IMG/VR virus record: IMGVR_UViG_3300029309_000080
Location: 3,466-45,178 of that record
Length of the DNA stretch: 41,713 nucleotides
Reading direction: 5' to 3' (one strand)
Source: a virus
Shown here in pieces: positions 26,048 through 32,280 of the stretch (positions are counted from its first letter, which is position 1; every line of letters begins with the position of its first letter). The translations under genes were made by a program, and so were the position numbers. The notes under the pieces were generated by a model. That model ran no database searches and was not told the origin of the DNA. It saw only the letters and a list, made by a program, of their open reading frames with translations.

Positions 26048-27271
26048 TTAGATGTTCTCAGGGTCCAGCATGATCACCTCGCCAAAAGGCTCACAACCCC
26101 GGAAGAACGGTGCTCTGCCTGTAGTCGCCCATATGACCGGGAAGTCAGGCTCGTAGAAGTTGTGCATTGCCTCAGGTCCGACATCGCCCCATCCGTCAGT
26201 GAAGTAGATCATCGCGCAGGGATCTAGATCTTTGCTATGGACATAGTTGAACGGCGGGTTGAACTCAGTGCCACCGCTCTCAGGAACGTGCAGCTTGATC
26301 TCATCACCGCGCTCGAACTCAGACACACCGCAAACAACCTCGTGGCAGTAGATGACCACAATCTTTTTAGGCATGACTGAGTCGGCAATGTCCTGCAACT
26401 CTGACGCGATCACCCTCAGCTCTTCAGCAGTGAACATCGAGAAGCTGCAATCTATCGCGATAACCAGCTCACCAGTAGGCTCACGCCTAGGTGTTGGCAG
26501 TATCCAGCCAGTAGATAGAAGCCTACGGTTGGGTCTAGCAAAGGTATTCTCTGCACAGTTGAAGTTGGTGAATAGAGCCTTCAGCTCCTCAGCCCAGCTA
26601 ACCGTTGATGCTCCAATGCCATCGATAAGCTTGTCCACGGCAAAGTTGCCACGGCCAGCAATCTTGTCAGCGATAGTCTTGGCTTGATGCATTTGTGCAG
26701 CAATCTCTCGCTCCATAGCTTTGGCGATCTCTACAGAGGGACCGTCACCCTCGCCCTCACCCTCACCGCTAGGCGCGGGGAAAACCTCACCGGCAATCGG
26801 GCCGTCAGGACGCTGTAACTCACCATCATCATCGAGCTTCTTGAGCTTGGCATATATATTCTCTGCGGTCATGTCCGCATAGCCCCAGTCAAACAAGCCC
26901 CCCTCAGGCATCTTCATGCCAGCCTTTACGAGTGGCGGGTTAATAGCAAAGTCACAAGCCATGTTCCAGATCTCGTGATCACGGTCACCCTTCCGGGTCA
27001 TGTGGAAAGAATCTACATGCATTACCTCGTGTGCCACGGTGAACTCAAGCTCTTCTATAGTCTGGGCTAGTACCCAGTCAGGGTTGAAGAGAATCTGAAC
27101 ACCATCAGTTGCCATAGTTTGTATTTCGTAACTACAGCTCTTCTTGAGCATGTTAACCCTCATACAAAAGTAGATCGTATCCGGGTTGACCGCTAGCCTA
27201 CGGATAGCCTTCTGAACCATCTGTGCAGCCATGAAGCTGTTGTCGTTTAGTTCTGCAATTTCAAAATTCAC
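26048..27271 (-). CDS. putative metallopeptidase with VWA-like domain (DUF2201/COG3864-like)
   Basis: A 407-residue protein. The N-terminal half has a zinc motif H81-E-V-M-H85 followed by DHEIWNMACDFAIN, the pattern of the VWA-like metallopeptidase family. After an acidic Gly/Glu/Asp-rich linker, the C-terminal half is a von Willebrand A-type domain with a MIDAS site: D274-x-S-x-S278, the Thr of GGTEF (335) and D359 in FTDGWGD. Such proteins work as partners of MoxR-type AAA+ ATPases, which are encoded two genes upstream. I infer metal-dependent remodelling or maturation of a complex; phage targets are unknown. Confidence 0.75.
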   Translation of the reverse strand: MNFEIAELNDNSFMAAQMVQKAIRRLAVNPDTIYFCMRVNMLKKSCSYEIQTMATDGVQILFNPDWVLAQTIEELEFTVAHEVMHVDSFHMTRKGDRDHEIWNMACDFAINPPLVKAGMKMPEGGLFDWGYADMTAENIYAKLKKLDDDGELQRPDGPIAGEVFPAPSGEGEGEGDGPSVEIAKAMEREIAAQMHQAKTIADKIAGRGNFAVDKLIDGIGASTVSWAEELKALFTNFNCAENTFARPNRRLLSTGWILPTPRREPTGELVIAIDCSFSMFTAEELRVIASELQDIADSVMPKKIVVIYCHEVVCGVSEFERGDEIKLHVPESGGTEFNPPFNYVHSKDLDPCAMIYFTDGWGDVGPEAMHNFYEPDFPVIWATTGRAPFFRGCEPFGEVIMLDPENI

Positions 27272-27280
27272 AAAGCCCCC

Positions 27281-28165
27281 TTAGTCGTATAGACCAGTTA
27301 AGTTATCGATAATGTTCTTCGCAGAGTCTCTAGCTGACTGACGCTTGCGTTTAGAGTTCCGTAGATCCTCAGGGTTTAGGTTAGAGAAGCGGGTCAGCAG
27401 ATCGTTTGCAGCTTGGGTAAGCTTGGGATCACCAGTAATGTTTAGGTGCGGCAGAGACCCGGCAAGGTTGGCAAGCTTCGACACAGTATTGTCGGAGAAC
27501 TTGCTGGCCCTCTTAGCTCCGGGAGCCTTCTTGCCGTGGCGTTCCATGCCATCGACAAAGTCCTGCAATGCATCCACAACTCTGTCATGCACACTGCGAG
27601 TAGCGTTCTCGACACGCTCCGTAACGCTGGCCTCGATGTCTGCCTTCATCTTATCGAGTGCAGCTTTGGGCAGATTAAGCTTGATATCAGAGTCTGGTAT
27701 CTTGTTCTTCTCTACCTTGATGCTGTAGCTATCGACAACCTCGTCTACCGTTGGGTAGTCGTTAATGTCGAATGCAGCGCCCAAGTCCCTCCGCGCTCGA
27801 TCAAGTATGTCCGGGTACGTTTTGCGTAACTCAGCTTTGAGATCGTTCTGCTTTGTGATCTTGCGCTTCATCTCAGAGTCGAACTTGTCAAACATCGCCA
27901 CGCCCTGAATATACCAGCCGTCACCGTCCCACAATGCACCGTGGTCAGGGATAGTGTGATTCCTGATCTGCCCCTGATTAGAGTTAAGAGACTTGATTAC
28001 AGGAGAATCAAACAGGGTCTTGTTGACCCGGATCAACTTGTCCTTCGCACCTTTGGACTCAGTCACCTCATTAGATATTGACTTGTCACGCTTGGTGTTG
28101 CCGAACTTAGTCATGCGGACCCTGACGAGCAGGTTGTTCTCTTGGATTTTAGTATCCAAATTCAT
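27281..28165 (-). CDS. conserved protein between AAA+ and VWA genes (DUF3150-like, tentative)
   Basis: A 294-residue helical, charged protein with AAGGA before its ATG. It has a beta-rich start (NLLVRVRMTKFGNTKRDK), a central WDGDGWYIQGVAMFDKFDSEM and a long helical C-terminal half rich in Lys, Asp and Arg. In layout and position, flanked by a MoxR ATPase and a VWA partner, it resembles the DUF3150 proteins of such phage and bacterial trios, but the identity is a guess. It probably is the third component of that complex. Confidence 0.6.
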   Translation of the reverse strand: MNLDTKIQENNLLVRVRMTKFGNTKRDKSISNEVTESKGAKDKLIRVNKTLFDSPVIKSLNSNQGQIRNHTIPDHGALWDGDGWYIQGVAMFDKFDSEMKRKITKQNDLKAELRKTYPDILDRARRDLGAAFDINDYPTVDEVVDSYSIKVEKNKIPDSDIKLNLPKAALDKMKADIEASVTERVENATRSVHDRVVDALQDFVDGMERHGKKAPGAKRASKFSDNTVSKLANLAGSLPHLNITGDPKLTQAANDLLTRFSNLNPEDLRNSKRKRQSARDSAKNIIDNLTGLYD

Positions 28166-28178
28166 ATGTTGTTCCTTA

Positions 28179-28193
28179 GGGGGCAGCGCCCCC
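28179..28193 (-). other. intergenic hairpin before the DUF3150-like gene
   Basis: GGGGGC-GCT-GCCCCC on the minus strand, a six-pair stem with three-base loop, placed immediately before the AAGGA binding site. No T-run follows, so it is not a typical terminator. It may stabilise the downstream mRNA end or tune translation. No hammerhead core is present here. Confidence 0.45.
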
Positions 28194-28209
28194 GGTTGGT
28201 TGGTGTTGG

Positions 28210-29307
28210 TTAGTGGATGTCTTGGTTGACTTTGTAATCAACGTACTCAGCGGTCCCTTTGATGATGTCCACATCTTTGCGACTGCCAGTGGCAGCCCAG
28301 AAGACCGGGACAAGCTCCTCATTCATGGACCGAACAACCTTCAGTGCGTTGCTGAGATTCGACGGGTCACATCTCTGTGAGAGAATCGAAGTCAGCGCGA
28401 ACTGAGTAGATAGCTCCTCAGGCGTGGGCTGATCAGGATCATCTAGGTAGTCCATCACGTTGGGTAGGTTACGCATGGTCCTGAGAAACCCCATGAACTC
28501 AGCAGCAACCCCAGCACCTAGGCAGGACTCGAAAGCCTCAGCCTCCTCCTCAGCATTGTAGCCGTAGTCGAAGAACCTAGATGCTTGCGTCCAAGACCTA
28601 TGCGTAGCAATAGCGACTCTGTCCTTAGGCGCTCCCCCGTCCGGGAACTCATGCATGCAACCGTTCTGGCCTCCAACGCCCTCACCCCTGAACATCAGGA
28701 AAGCGATTATTGAGGCATCCAACCCGGCTGGTCTAGCATAGTCCTCAACCCAATGGGCGGTTGGCTGGTAAACGTCGAAGTGCTGCGAGAATCGATTCAT
28801 CTGTGCAGCGTCACGCCTACCGTGTACACCCGCGCCATCCTGGGGTCTATTGCTGGCTGCGATCACAACCCAGCCCTTGGGCAGCTCGTAGTTGCCGATA
28901 CGTCCATCATTCAGTAGCTGGTAGGTAACGTGCTCGACTGAGGCGCTGGCTAGCTGGACCTCATCCAAAAACCACATGCCATACTTACCGTCACGCTCCT
29001 CAGTGGGTAGCCACTCAGGGACGGCGAATCTGGTCATATCGTTAGCGACTTGCGGCATACCCGTGAAGTCTGTCGAGTCGAGCTGAGATACTCGTGTATC
29101 AATCAGCTTGAAGGAGCCGAACTCCTCAGCTAGAAGATCAGCGGCTGCGCGAACTGCTGAAGACTTAGCGACACCATACGGCCCCCACAACATCTGAGGA
29201 AGGATGCGGTCAGCGCCGCCCTCCATGCCTCGAATGTTGGTAATCGTAGCTTTGACGATGTGATTGATAACACTGCGAACTGTAACTTTTGTGGCATTGA
29301 TAGCCAT
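28210..29307 (-). CDS. MoxR-family AAA+ ATPase
   Basis: A 365-residue protein; I take the second ATG (MAINATKV) because AGGAG then has nine-base spacing, though the ATG at 29313 is possible. Walker A G42-PYGVAKS49, Walker B MWFLDE (111-116), sensor-1 N153 in IAASNRP and the segment RRDAAQMNRFSQHFDV match the MoxR/RavA group. It uses ATP to remodel a partner, here likely the VWA protein. It is the first gene of the module behind hammerhead ribozyme 2. Function inside the phage is unknown. Confidence 0.8.
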   Translation of the reverse strand: MAINATKVTVRSVINHIVKATITNIRGMEGGADRILPQMLWGPYGVAKSSAVRAAADLLAEEFGSFKLIDTRVSQLDSTDFTGMPQVANDMTRFAVPEWLPTEERDGKYGMWFLDEVQLASASVEHVTYQLLNDGRIGNYELPKGWVVIAASNRPQDGAGVHGRRDAAQMNRFSQHFDVYQPTAHWVEDYARPAGLDASIIAFLMFRGEGVGGQNGCMHEFPDGGAPKDRVAIATHRSWTQASRFFDYGYNAEEEAEAFESCLGAGVAAEFMGFLRTMRNLPNVMDYLDDPDQPTPEELSTQFALTSILSQRCDPSNLSNALKVVRSMNEELVPVFWAATGSRKDVDIIKGTAEYVDYKVNQDIH

Positions 29308-29329
29308 AAGCATTTACTCCTGTTGGTTT

Positions 29330-29384
29330 TCCAAGACCCCCGGAGGGGTTTCGGCTAGTCACCAGCTAGCTCTCATCAGTTGGA
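29330..29384 (-). ncRNA. hammerhead ribozyme 2 (type I)
   Basis: On the minus strand: stem I TCCAA, core CTGATGA, stem II G plus GCTAG-CTGGTGA-CTAGC with one bulged A, closing C, core GAA, stem III ACCCC-TCCG-GGGGT, cleavage base C, stem I partner TTGGA. All invariant core bases are present. Cleavage falls between 29335 and 29334. The stop codon TGA of the upstream gene lies inside the CTGATGA core. The 3' product runs from TTGGAAAACCAACAGGAG into the AAA+ gene start. Confidence 0.93.
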
Positions 29385-29534
29385 TTCGATAGACAAGACA
29401 TTGTCGAACCAGTCGTTAAAGTCTTTGGCAGTGGCGAAGCTAGGCACAACGATGGTCCCGCTATACTCAACTTGCCCGGTCTCATAATCGAAGTACGCGA
29501 CAGTCCCGCGCTCGATATCTATTTGCTCACGCAT
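29376..29534 (-). CDS. 52-residue hypothetical protein ending in ribozyme 2
   Basis: A short acidic protein starting MREQIDIERGTVAYFDY; the ATG has AGGGAGG nine bases upstream and overlaps the previous stop. Its last codons (Ser-Asn-stop) are built from stem I and the CTGA of the hammerhead core, so the reading frame and the ribozyme share bases. Function unknown. Confidence 0.6.
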   Translation of the reverse strand: MREQIDIERGTVAYFDYETGQVEYSGTIVVPSFATAKDFNDWFDNVLSIESN

Positions 29535-29751
29535 ATTTATTAGCCTCCCTAAATTCATAGATTCCCAAGATTAAAAAGCCGATGCCGTTTATCACGAACA
29601 AAGGCCCAACAAAACTGAACACAACATGCACCTGCTCACTGGTGAAGTAGTACATAAAGGTCAGCGCCAACCCACTCAAGAAAACAAAAGACCCCAATAA
29701 GAAGTGGGCTAGAAACTTGAGTAAAGCAGAGATCATTCTGGTGTTAGTCAT
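29527..29751 (-). CDS. small membrane protein with two TM segments
   Basis: A 74-residue protein with AAGGAG seven bases before ATG. Hydrophobic segments at about 10-33 (LLKFLAHFLLGSFVFLSGLAL) and 43-64 (VVFSFVGPLFVINGIGFLIL) are separated by a short polar turn, with a charged C-terminus REANKYA. It could be a holin-like or other inner-membrane protein; position in the early-looking operon argues against a lysis role. Function unknown. Confidence 0.6.
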   Translation of the reverse strand: MTNTRMISALLKFLAHFLLGSFVFLSGLALTFMYYFTSEQVHVVFSFVGPLFVINGIGFLILGIYEFREANKYA

Positions 29752-29926
29752 TGTCGGACTCCTTCAGTTCAGAGATCAGGTTCTCGATAGCACTCACGAA
29801 CTCGTAATACTTACCGTTAAGAACGTATGACCCGGACCCAAATTCGCCGTCTTTAAGCTTTTTCTTATTGGGCTTATAGACTAGCCAGTGATCTAGAAAC
29901 ATTTCTATGTCTCTCCGATCATTCAT
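29744..29926 (-). CDS. 60-residue hypothetical protein
   Basis: A short protein (MNDRRDIEMFLDHWLVYKPN) with a CGGAGTG site about eight bases before ATG and a Lys/Glu-rich middle. It overlaps the membrane-protein gene by eight bases. It is the first gene behind ribozyme 3, the distance from cleavage site to ATG being about 26 bases. Function unknown. Confidence 0.55.
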   Translation of the reverse strand: MNDRRDIEMFLDHWLVYKPNKKKLKDGEFGSGSYVLNGKYYEFVSAIENLISELKESDND

Positions 29927-29946
29927 AATTAAACACTCCGTTAGTT

Positions 29947-30003
29947 TTCCAATACGCCCGTAGGGCGTTTCGACTGGTCACTAATCAGTCTCATCAGTTG
30001 GAA
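29947..30003 (-). ncRNA. hammerhead ribozyme 3 (type I)
   Basis: On the minus strand: stem I TTCCAA, core CTGATGA, stem II GACTG-ATTAGTGAC-CAGTC (five perfect pairs), core GAA, stem III ACGCCC-TAC-GGGCGT (six perfect pairs), cleavage base A, stem I partner TTGGAA. The cleavage triplet is GUA, unlike GUC in copies 2, 4 and 5, and still fits the NUH rule. Cleavage falls between 29953 and 29952. It lies one base after the stop of the upstream gene. Confidence 0.95.
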
Positions 30004-30186
30004 TTAGAGGTAAGGGTTGGAGGCGTTCAGCGCCGCCGTCCGGGCATCCTTACCAGATAGGAATAGGTGAGTTGCTGTATCCCAGCAGACTCTACCCGCA
30101 TTAAGAGCGTAGTCCTCACGCTCGTTTATAGCCCGCTCATACCGGGCCATCCAAAGGGCGCGTTTTGCCGCTTGTCTTGCTTGCAT
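30004..30186 (-). CDS. 60-residue hypothetical protein between ribozymes 4 and 3
   Basis: A short basic protein; I take the start at MQARQAAKRALWMARYERA because the longer frame would run through the ribozyme. It is rich in Ala and Arg and likely helical. The binding site is weak (CGGATA). It is a single gene bounded on both sides by hammerheads, so cleavage would leave it as a monocistronic mRNA. Function unknown. Confidence 0.5.
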   Translation of the reverse strand: MQARQAAKRALWMARYERAINEREDYALNAGRVCWDTATHLFLSGKDARTAALNASNPYL

Positions 30187-30206
30187 AAATAGGTATCCGT
30201 TAGTTA

Positions 30207-30260
30207 TCCAAGACCGCCTAAGCGGTTTCGACCAGTAACTAATTGGTCTCATCAGTTGGA
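30207..30260 (-). ncRNA. hammerhead ribozyme 4 (type I)
   Basis: On the minus strand: stem I TCCAA, core CTGATGA, stem II GACCA-ATTAGTTAC-TGGTC (five perfect pairs), core GAA, stem III ACCGC-TTAG-GCGGT (five perfect pairs), cleavage base C, stem I partner TTGGA. Cleavage falls between 30212 and 30211. Compared with copy 3, stem II changes from GACTG/CAGTC to GACCA/TGGTC and stays paired. It starts one base after the upstream gene stop. Confidence 0.95.
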
Positions 30261-30261
30261 A

Positions 30262-30528
30262 TTATAGAAGGTCAGCCTCCTCGATTAGCTGAAAGTCATT
30301 AAGAACAAACTGTCTGCGTTTCGGGGTCATATGCACATAAGCCTCGATTCTAGAATGAATCATGGAGTCGCATATTCTGTAAGCGATAGAGCTGTTTGGG
30401 CTGGTCAGTATGTCGCAGTTAACACCATTAACCAGAACTTTAAGCTTGAATCTGGGGTTACCCATCGGGCTGTTGTTCATCCTCACGATGTCATAAAGAA
30501 CGCCGTCAATTAGATATTCGCTTTTCAC
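30262..30528 (-). CDS. 88-residue hypothetical protein
   Basis: A protein starting with GTG (VKSEYLIDGVLYDIVRM), overlapping the upstream TAG by one base (TAGTG), with GGAGG eight bases upstream. It has beta-strand-like segments (FKLKVLVNGVNCDIL) and a His/Met/Arg-containing helix. No family recognised. It ends directly before ribozyme 4. Confidence 0.55.
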   Translation of the reverse strand: MKSEYLIDGVLYDIVRMNNSPMGNPRFKLKVLVNGVNCDILTSPNSSIAYRICDSMIHSRIEAYVHMTPKRRQFVLNDFQLIEEADLL

Positions 30529-30704
30529 TAAAGTACCTCCGCTATTGCTAGGGCATCGCCCCAAGTTAACTTAACGGCGTATGCGTCCATCGTATACTCG
30601 CGTATTCGATCCGCTACCCCGTCCATGTCGCGGCCGCTATCCATAAGAAAGCGTATAGCCGCACCCAGTATGTCCTCCAATTGGACCGTGTTTAATTTCT
30701 TCAT
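30528..30704 (-). CDS. 58-residue hypothetical protein
   Basis: A short helical protein (MKKLNTVQLEDILGAAIRFL, then DGVADRIREYTMDAYAVKLTW). Its ATG overlaps the preceding stop (ATGA) and its stop overlaps the next GTG, so the three small genes are coupled. No family recognised. Confidence 0.55.
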   Translation of the reverse strand: MKKLNTVQLEDILGAAIRFLMDSGRDMDGVADRIREYTMDAYAVKLTWGDALAIAEVL

Positions 30705-30853
30705 ATTTGATAACCCCCGGCTGACACAGAGCCGCTGTTGTTTAGAAAAGATCTAACCGATGCGAAGAACCTACGCTTTCGCATGATCAGTTTGTTCAGA
30801 GCTATGCGTCTGCGATTGTGACGCAGCACTCTCTGTCTCTCTTGTTCACTCAT
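30701..30853 (-). CDS. 50-residue Arg-rich hypothetical protein, first gene of the ribozyme operon
   Basis: A very basic short protein (MSEQERQRVLRHNRRRIAL, then MRKRRFFASVRSF). I take the ATG at 30853; longer frames run through ribozyme 5. The binding site is poor, which is unusual for this operon. It could bind nucleic acid. It follows the structured leader and ribozyme 5. Confidence 0.45.
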   Translation of the reverse strand: MSEQERQRVLRHNRRRIALNKLIMRKRRFFASVRSFLNNSGSVSAGGYQI

Positions 30854-30877
30854 AACTGAGTACTCACATTTTAGTTT

Positions 30878-30927
30878 TCCAAGACCTTGCGGTTTCGGCG
30901 GGGAACTACCCCGACTCATCAGTTGGA
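30878..30927 (-). ncRNA. hammerhead ribozyme 5 (type I), in the operon leader
   Basis: On the minus strand: stem I TCCAA, core CTGATGA, stem II CGGGG-TAGTT-CCCCG with a G-C closing pair and one U/C mismatch, core GAA, stem III ACC-GCAA-GGT with a GNRA loop, cleavage base C, stem I partner TTGGA. All invariant core bases are present. Cleavage falls between 30883 and 30882 and would separate the roughly 280-base leader from the first gene of the operon. Confidence 0.92.
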
Positions 30928-30959
30928 TTGCGAAAGCTTCGAGGATGAATCAAAGCCAA

Positions 30960-31140
30960 TAGCCCGGTTCGCGTTGTCGGCATCTGTATGCCTTCCGGGG
31001 AACTGTGTATCGCTGAACGCCGTAGGAGCGCCGGACTCTTACCGGAGGGGCTTGGCCTCTATGACCGTAGCAGCATCACACTGCACCCCTATCGCGTGAG
31101 CTAGGCTCACCAGATTTATTTTTGATCAGTCCTAGGACTG
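30960..31140 (-). ncRNA. structured 5' leader RNA of the ribozyme operon
   Basis: No gene is convincing between 30928 and the promoter near 31172. In plus-strand coordinates, inverted repeats are CCCGG/CCGGG (30963-30967, 30995-30999) enclosing GGCAT/ATGCC (30979-30983, 30988-30992); CGCT/AGCG (31011-31014, 31027-31030); CCGG/CCGG (31031-31034, 31042-31045); AGGGG/CCCCT (31046-31050, 31086-31090); GTGAGC/GCTCAC (31096-31101, 31105-31110); and the 14-base palindrome CAGTCCTAGGACTG (31127-31140). This is dense structure for a leader. Hammerhead 5 would release it as a free RNA with a cyclic-phosphate 3' end. The class is not recognised. Confidence 0.5.
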
Positions 31141-31171
31141 GCGGGATTAAGGCTCCCCGTGGCCTGAGCGG

Positions 31172-31202
31172 ATTATACACACAGTACGTAGTACTTTGTA
31201 AA
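31172..31202 (-). promoter_or_regulatory. putative sigma70 promoter of the ribozyme operon with palindromic spacer
   Basis: On the minus strand a perfect TATAAT (31172-31177) lies 19 bases downstream of TTTACA (31197-31202), with TG directly before the -10. The spacer holds the palindrome AGTAC-GTA-GTACT (31183-31195), a likely operator. Transcription would begin near 31165 and read toward 25162. The long spacer is a weakness of the call. Confidence 0.55.
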
Positions 31203-31620
31203 CAGTTTGTTAATAAATAATTAATTAACCGCTCTGCATATAAAACGAATGGGATTTAAAAGTATTACAAAAGAATTTGGATTGTGTCCTAGGTAGATAG
31301 GAACGTGTGCGCGAGTACTACAGTTTGAATGTAAATACAAGACTTGACACGACAAAAACAACAAATAAGCAGTAAATAGTAAATAATCCGTTGTATATCA
31401 ATAAGTTAACAGGGCAAAATCGCTCTAAGACGTTTTCTCGTCAAAGATGACCTGAGGGTAGGGGTAAGACAAAAACCGCTCAGAACGCAATACAGTGCGT
31501 CTGGTGACACATTACTATTTGTCAAGAAATATTTAATACTGTTTACGTTGTACTGGTGATATCCAAGCGGGATTAGTCGGGGATAGAATCCCGGATAAGG
31601 ATAGATAAAGGTACGCAGAT
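31203..31620. promoter_or_regulatory. AT-rich control region between the ribozyme operon and the small terminase gene
   Basis: About 420 bases without a supported gene. It holds a TTGACA at 31344-31349 without a good -10 at normal spacing, several AT-rich tracts, a copy of AGTACTAC near 31315 that repeats half of the palindromic operator at 31183-31195, and GGGAT-AGA-ATCCC shortly before the terminase gene. It must contain the plus-strand promoter for small terminase, which I cannot define. Confidence 0.35.
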
Positions 31621-32103
31621 ATGGGCAAACCGAAAACAGGACTCACCAGTAAACAGCGCCATTTTGCGCTGGCATTGGGGAGCGGTAACGGTATGACGTT
31701 AAGTGACGCATACAGGGAGGCATACCAGTGCGAGAATATGAGCGGGGCTGCGATACGCAACGAAGCCAGCAAGCTAGCAGCGAACCCTGATATCGCCATG
31801 ATGGTTGAGCGGCTAAGGGAGCAGAATCGGCAGTCAATTGCTGCATCTATGGTCAATGACAGAGACAGGGTTTTACAGCGTCTTCGTCAGTGGATGGATG
31901 ACGCAGAGCCAACAGACACAAACAAAATAAAAGCCGCCCAGTTATTGGGGCAGAGCGTTGGAATGTTTAAGGACGTTATCGAAACGAACACAAACGACAG
32001 AGAGTCTTCAGAGATAGCGGTAGAGATCGAGAGACGATTGGCCGCACTGCAAGACCGGGCAGAATCTGAAGAGGACCAACCAACAGCTAACGATTTGCAT
32101 TAG
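31621..32103 (+). CDS. terminase small subunit
   Basis: A 160-residue protein with AAAGG before its ATG. The N-terminal part (GLTSKQRHFALALGSGNGMTLSDAYREAY, then AIRNEASKLAANPDIAMMV) has the helix-turn-helix layout of small terminase proteins that bind phage DNA to start packaging; the middle is a coiled-coil oligomerisation region and the tail is acidic. The next gene is the large terminase. Family confidence is high from the pattern and the neighbour. Confidence 0.85.
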   Translation: MGKPKTGLTSKQRHFALALGSGNGMTLSDAYREAYQCENMSGAAIRNEASKLAANPDIAMMVERLREQNRQSIAASMVNDRDRVLQRLRQWMDDAEPTDTNKIKAAQLLGQSVGMFKDVIETNTNDRESSEIAVEIERRLAALQDRAESEEDQPTANDLH

Positions 32104-32280
32104 CCGCAGGATCTCCCAACGATTCCATTGAGGCGCAGCATTTCCGCTGCAACTATCATCGGCATACCCACACCCCCCCTGGCCGTGTTTTGCACCCCCG
32201 TCTGCTATACATAGTAAAACGCTCAAATAATTACCAAAAAATTCCATAGAGTCCGTATAGAGTAAACAGTACCCTTTTTA

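Noticed and set aside
28166-28209. Possible sixth hammerhead before the DUF3150-like gene
   Set aside because: There is a strong GGGGGC hairpin but no CTGATGA and no GAA core, so it is only a hairpin.
30004-30252. Longer 82-residue version of the gene after ribozyme 4
   Set aside because: Its first 22 codons are the ribozyme itself; the ATG at 30186 after the cleavage site is more likely.
29330-30927. CRISPR-like repeats or an insertion element to explain the repeated CTCATCAGTTGG blocks
   Set aside because: The repeats are irregularly spaced, differ in their paired parts in a compensatory way and have no spacers, cas genes or transposase nearby; the hammerhead fold explains them fully.
30887-31099. 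Plus-strand ORF of 70 codons over the leader RNA
   Set aside because: It is opposite to the operon, has no ribosome binding site, and crosses ribozyme 5 and the hairpins of the leader.
30928-31140. Leader as a cobalamin riboswitch (GGAAGGC and AGTCCGG look similar)
   Set aside because: The B12 box and the order of conserved elements are not present, and the downstream genes have no link to cobalamin.
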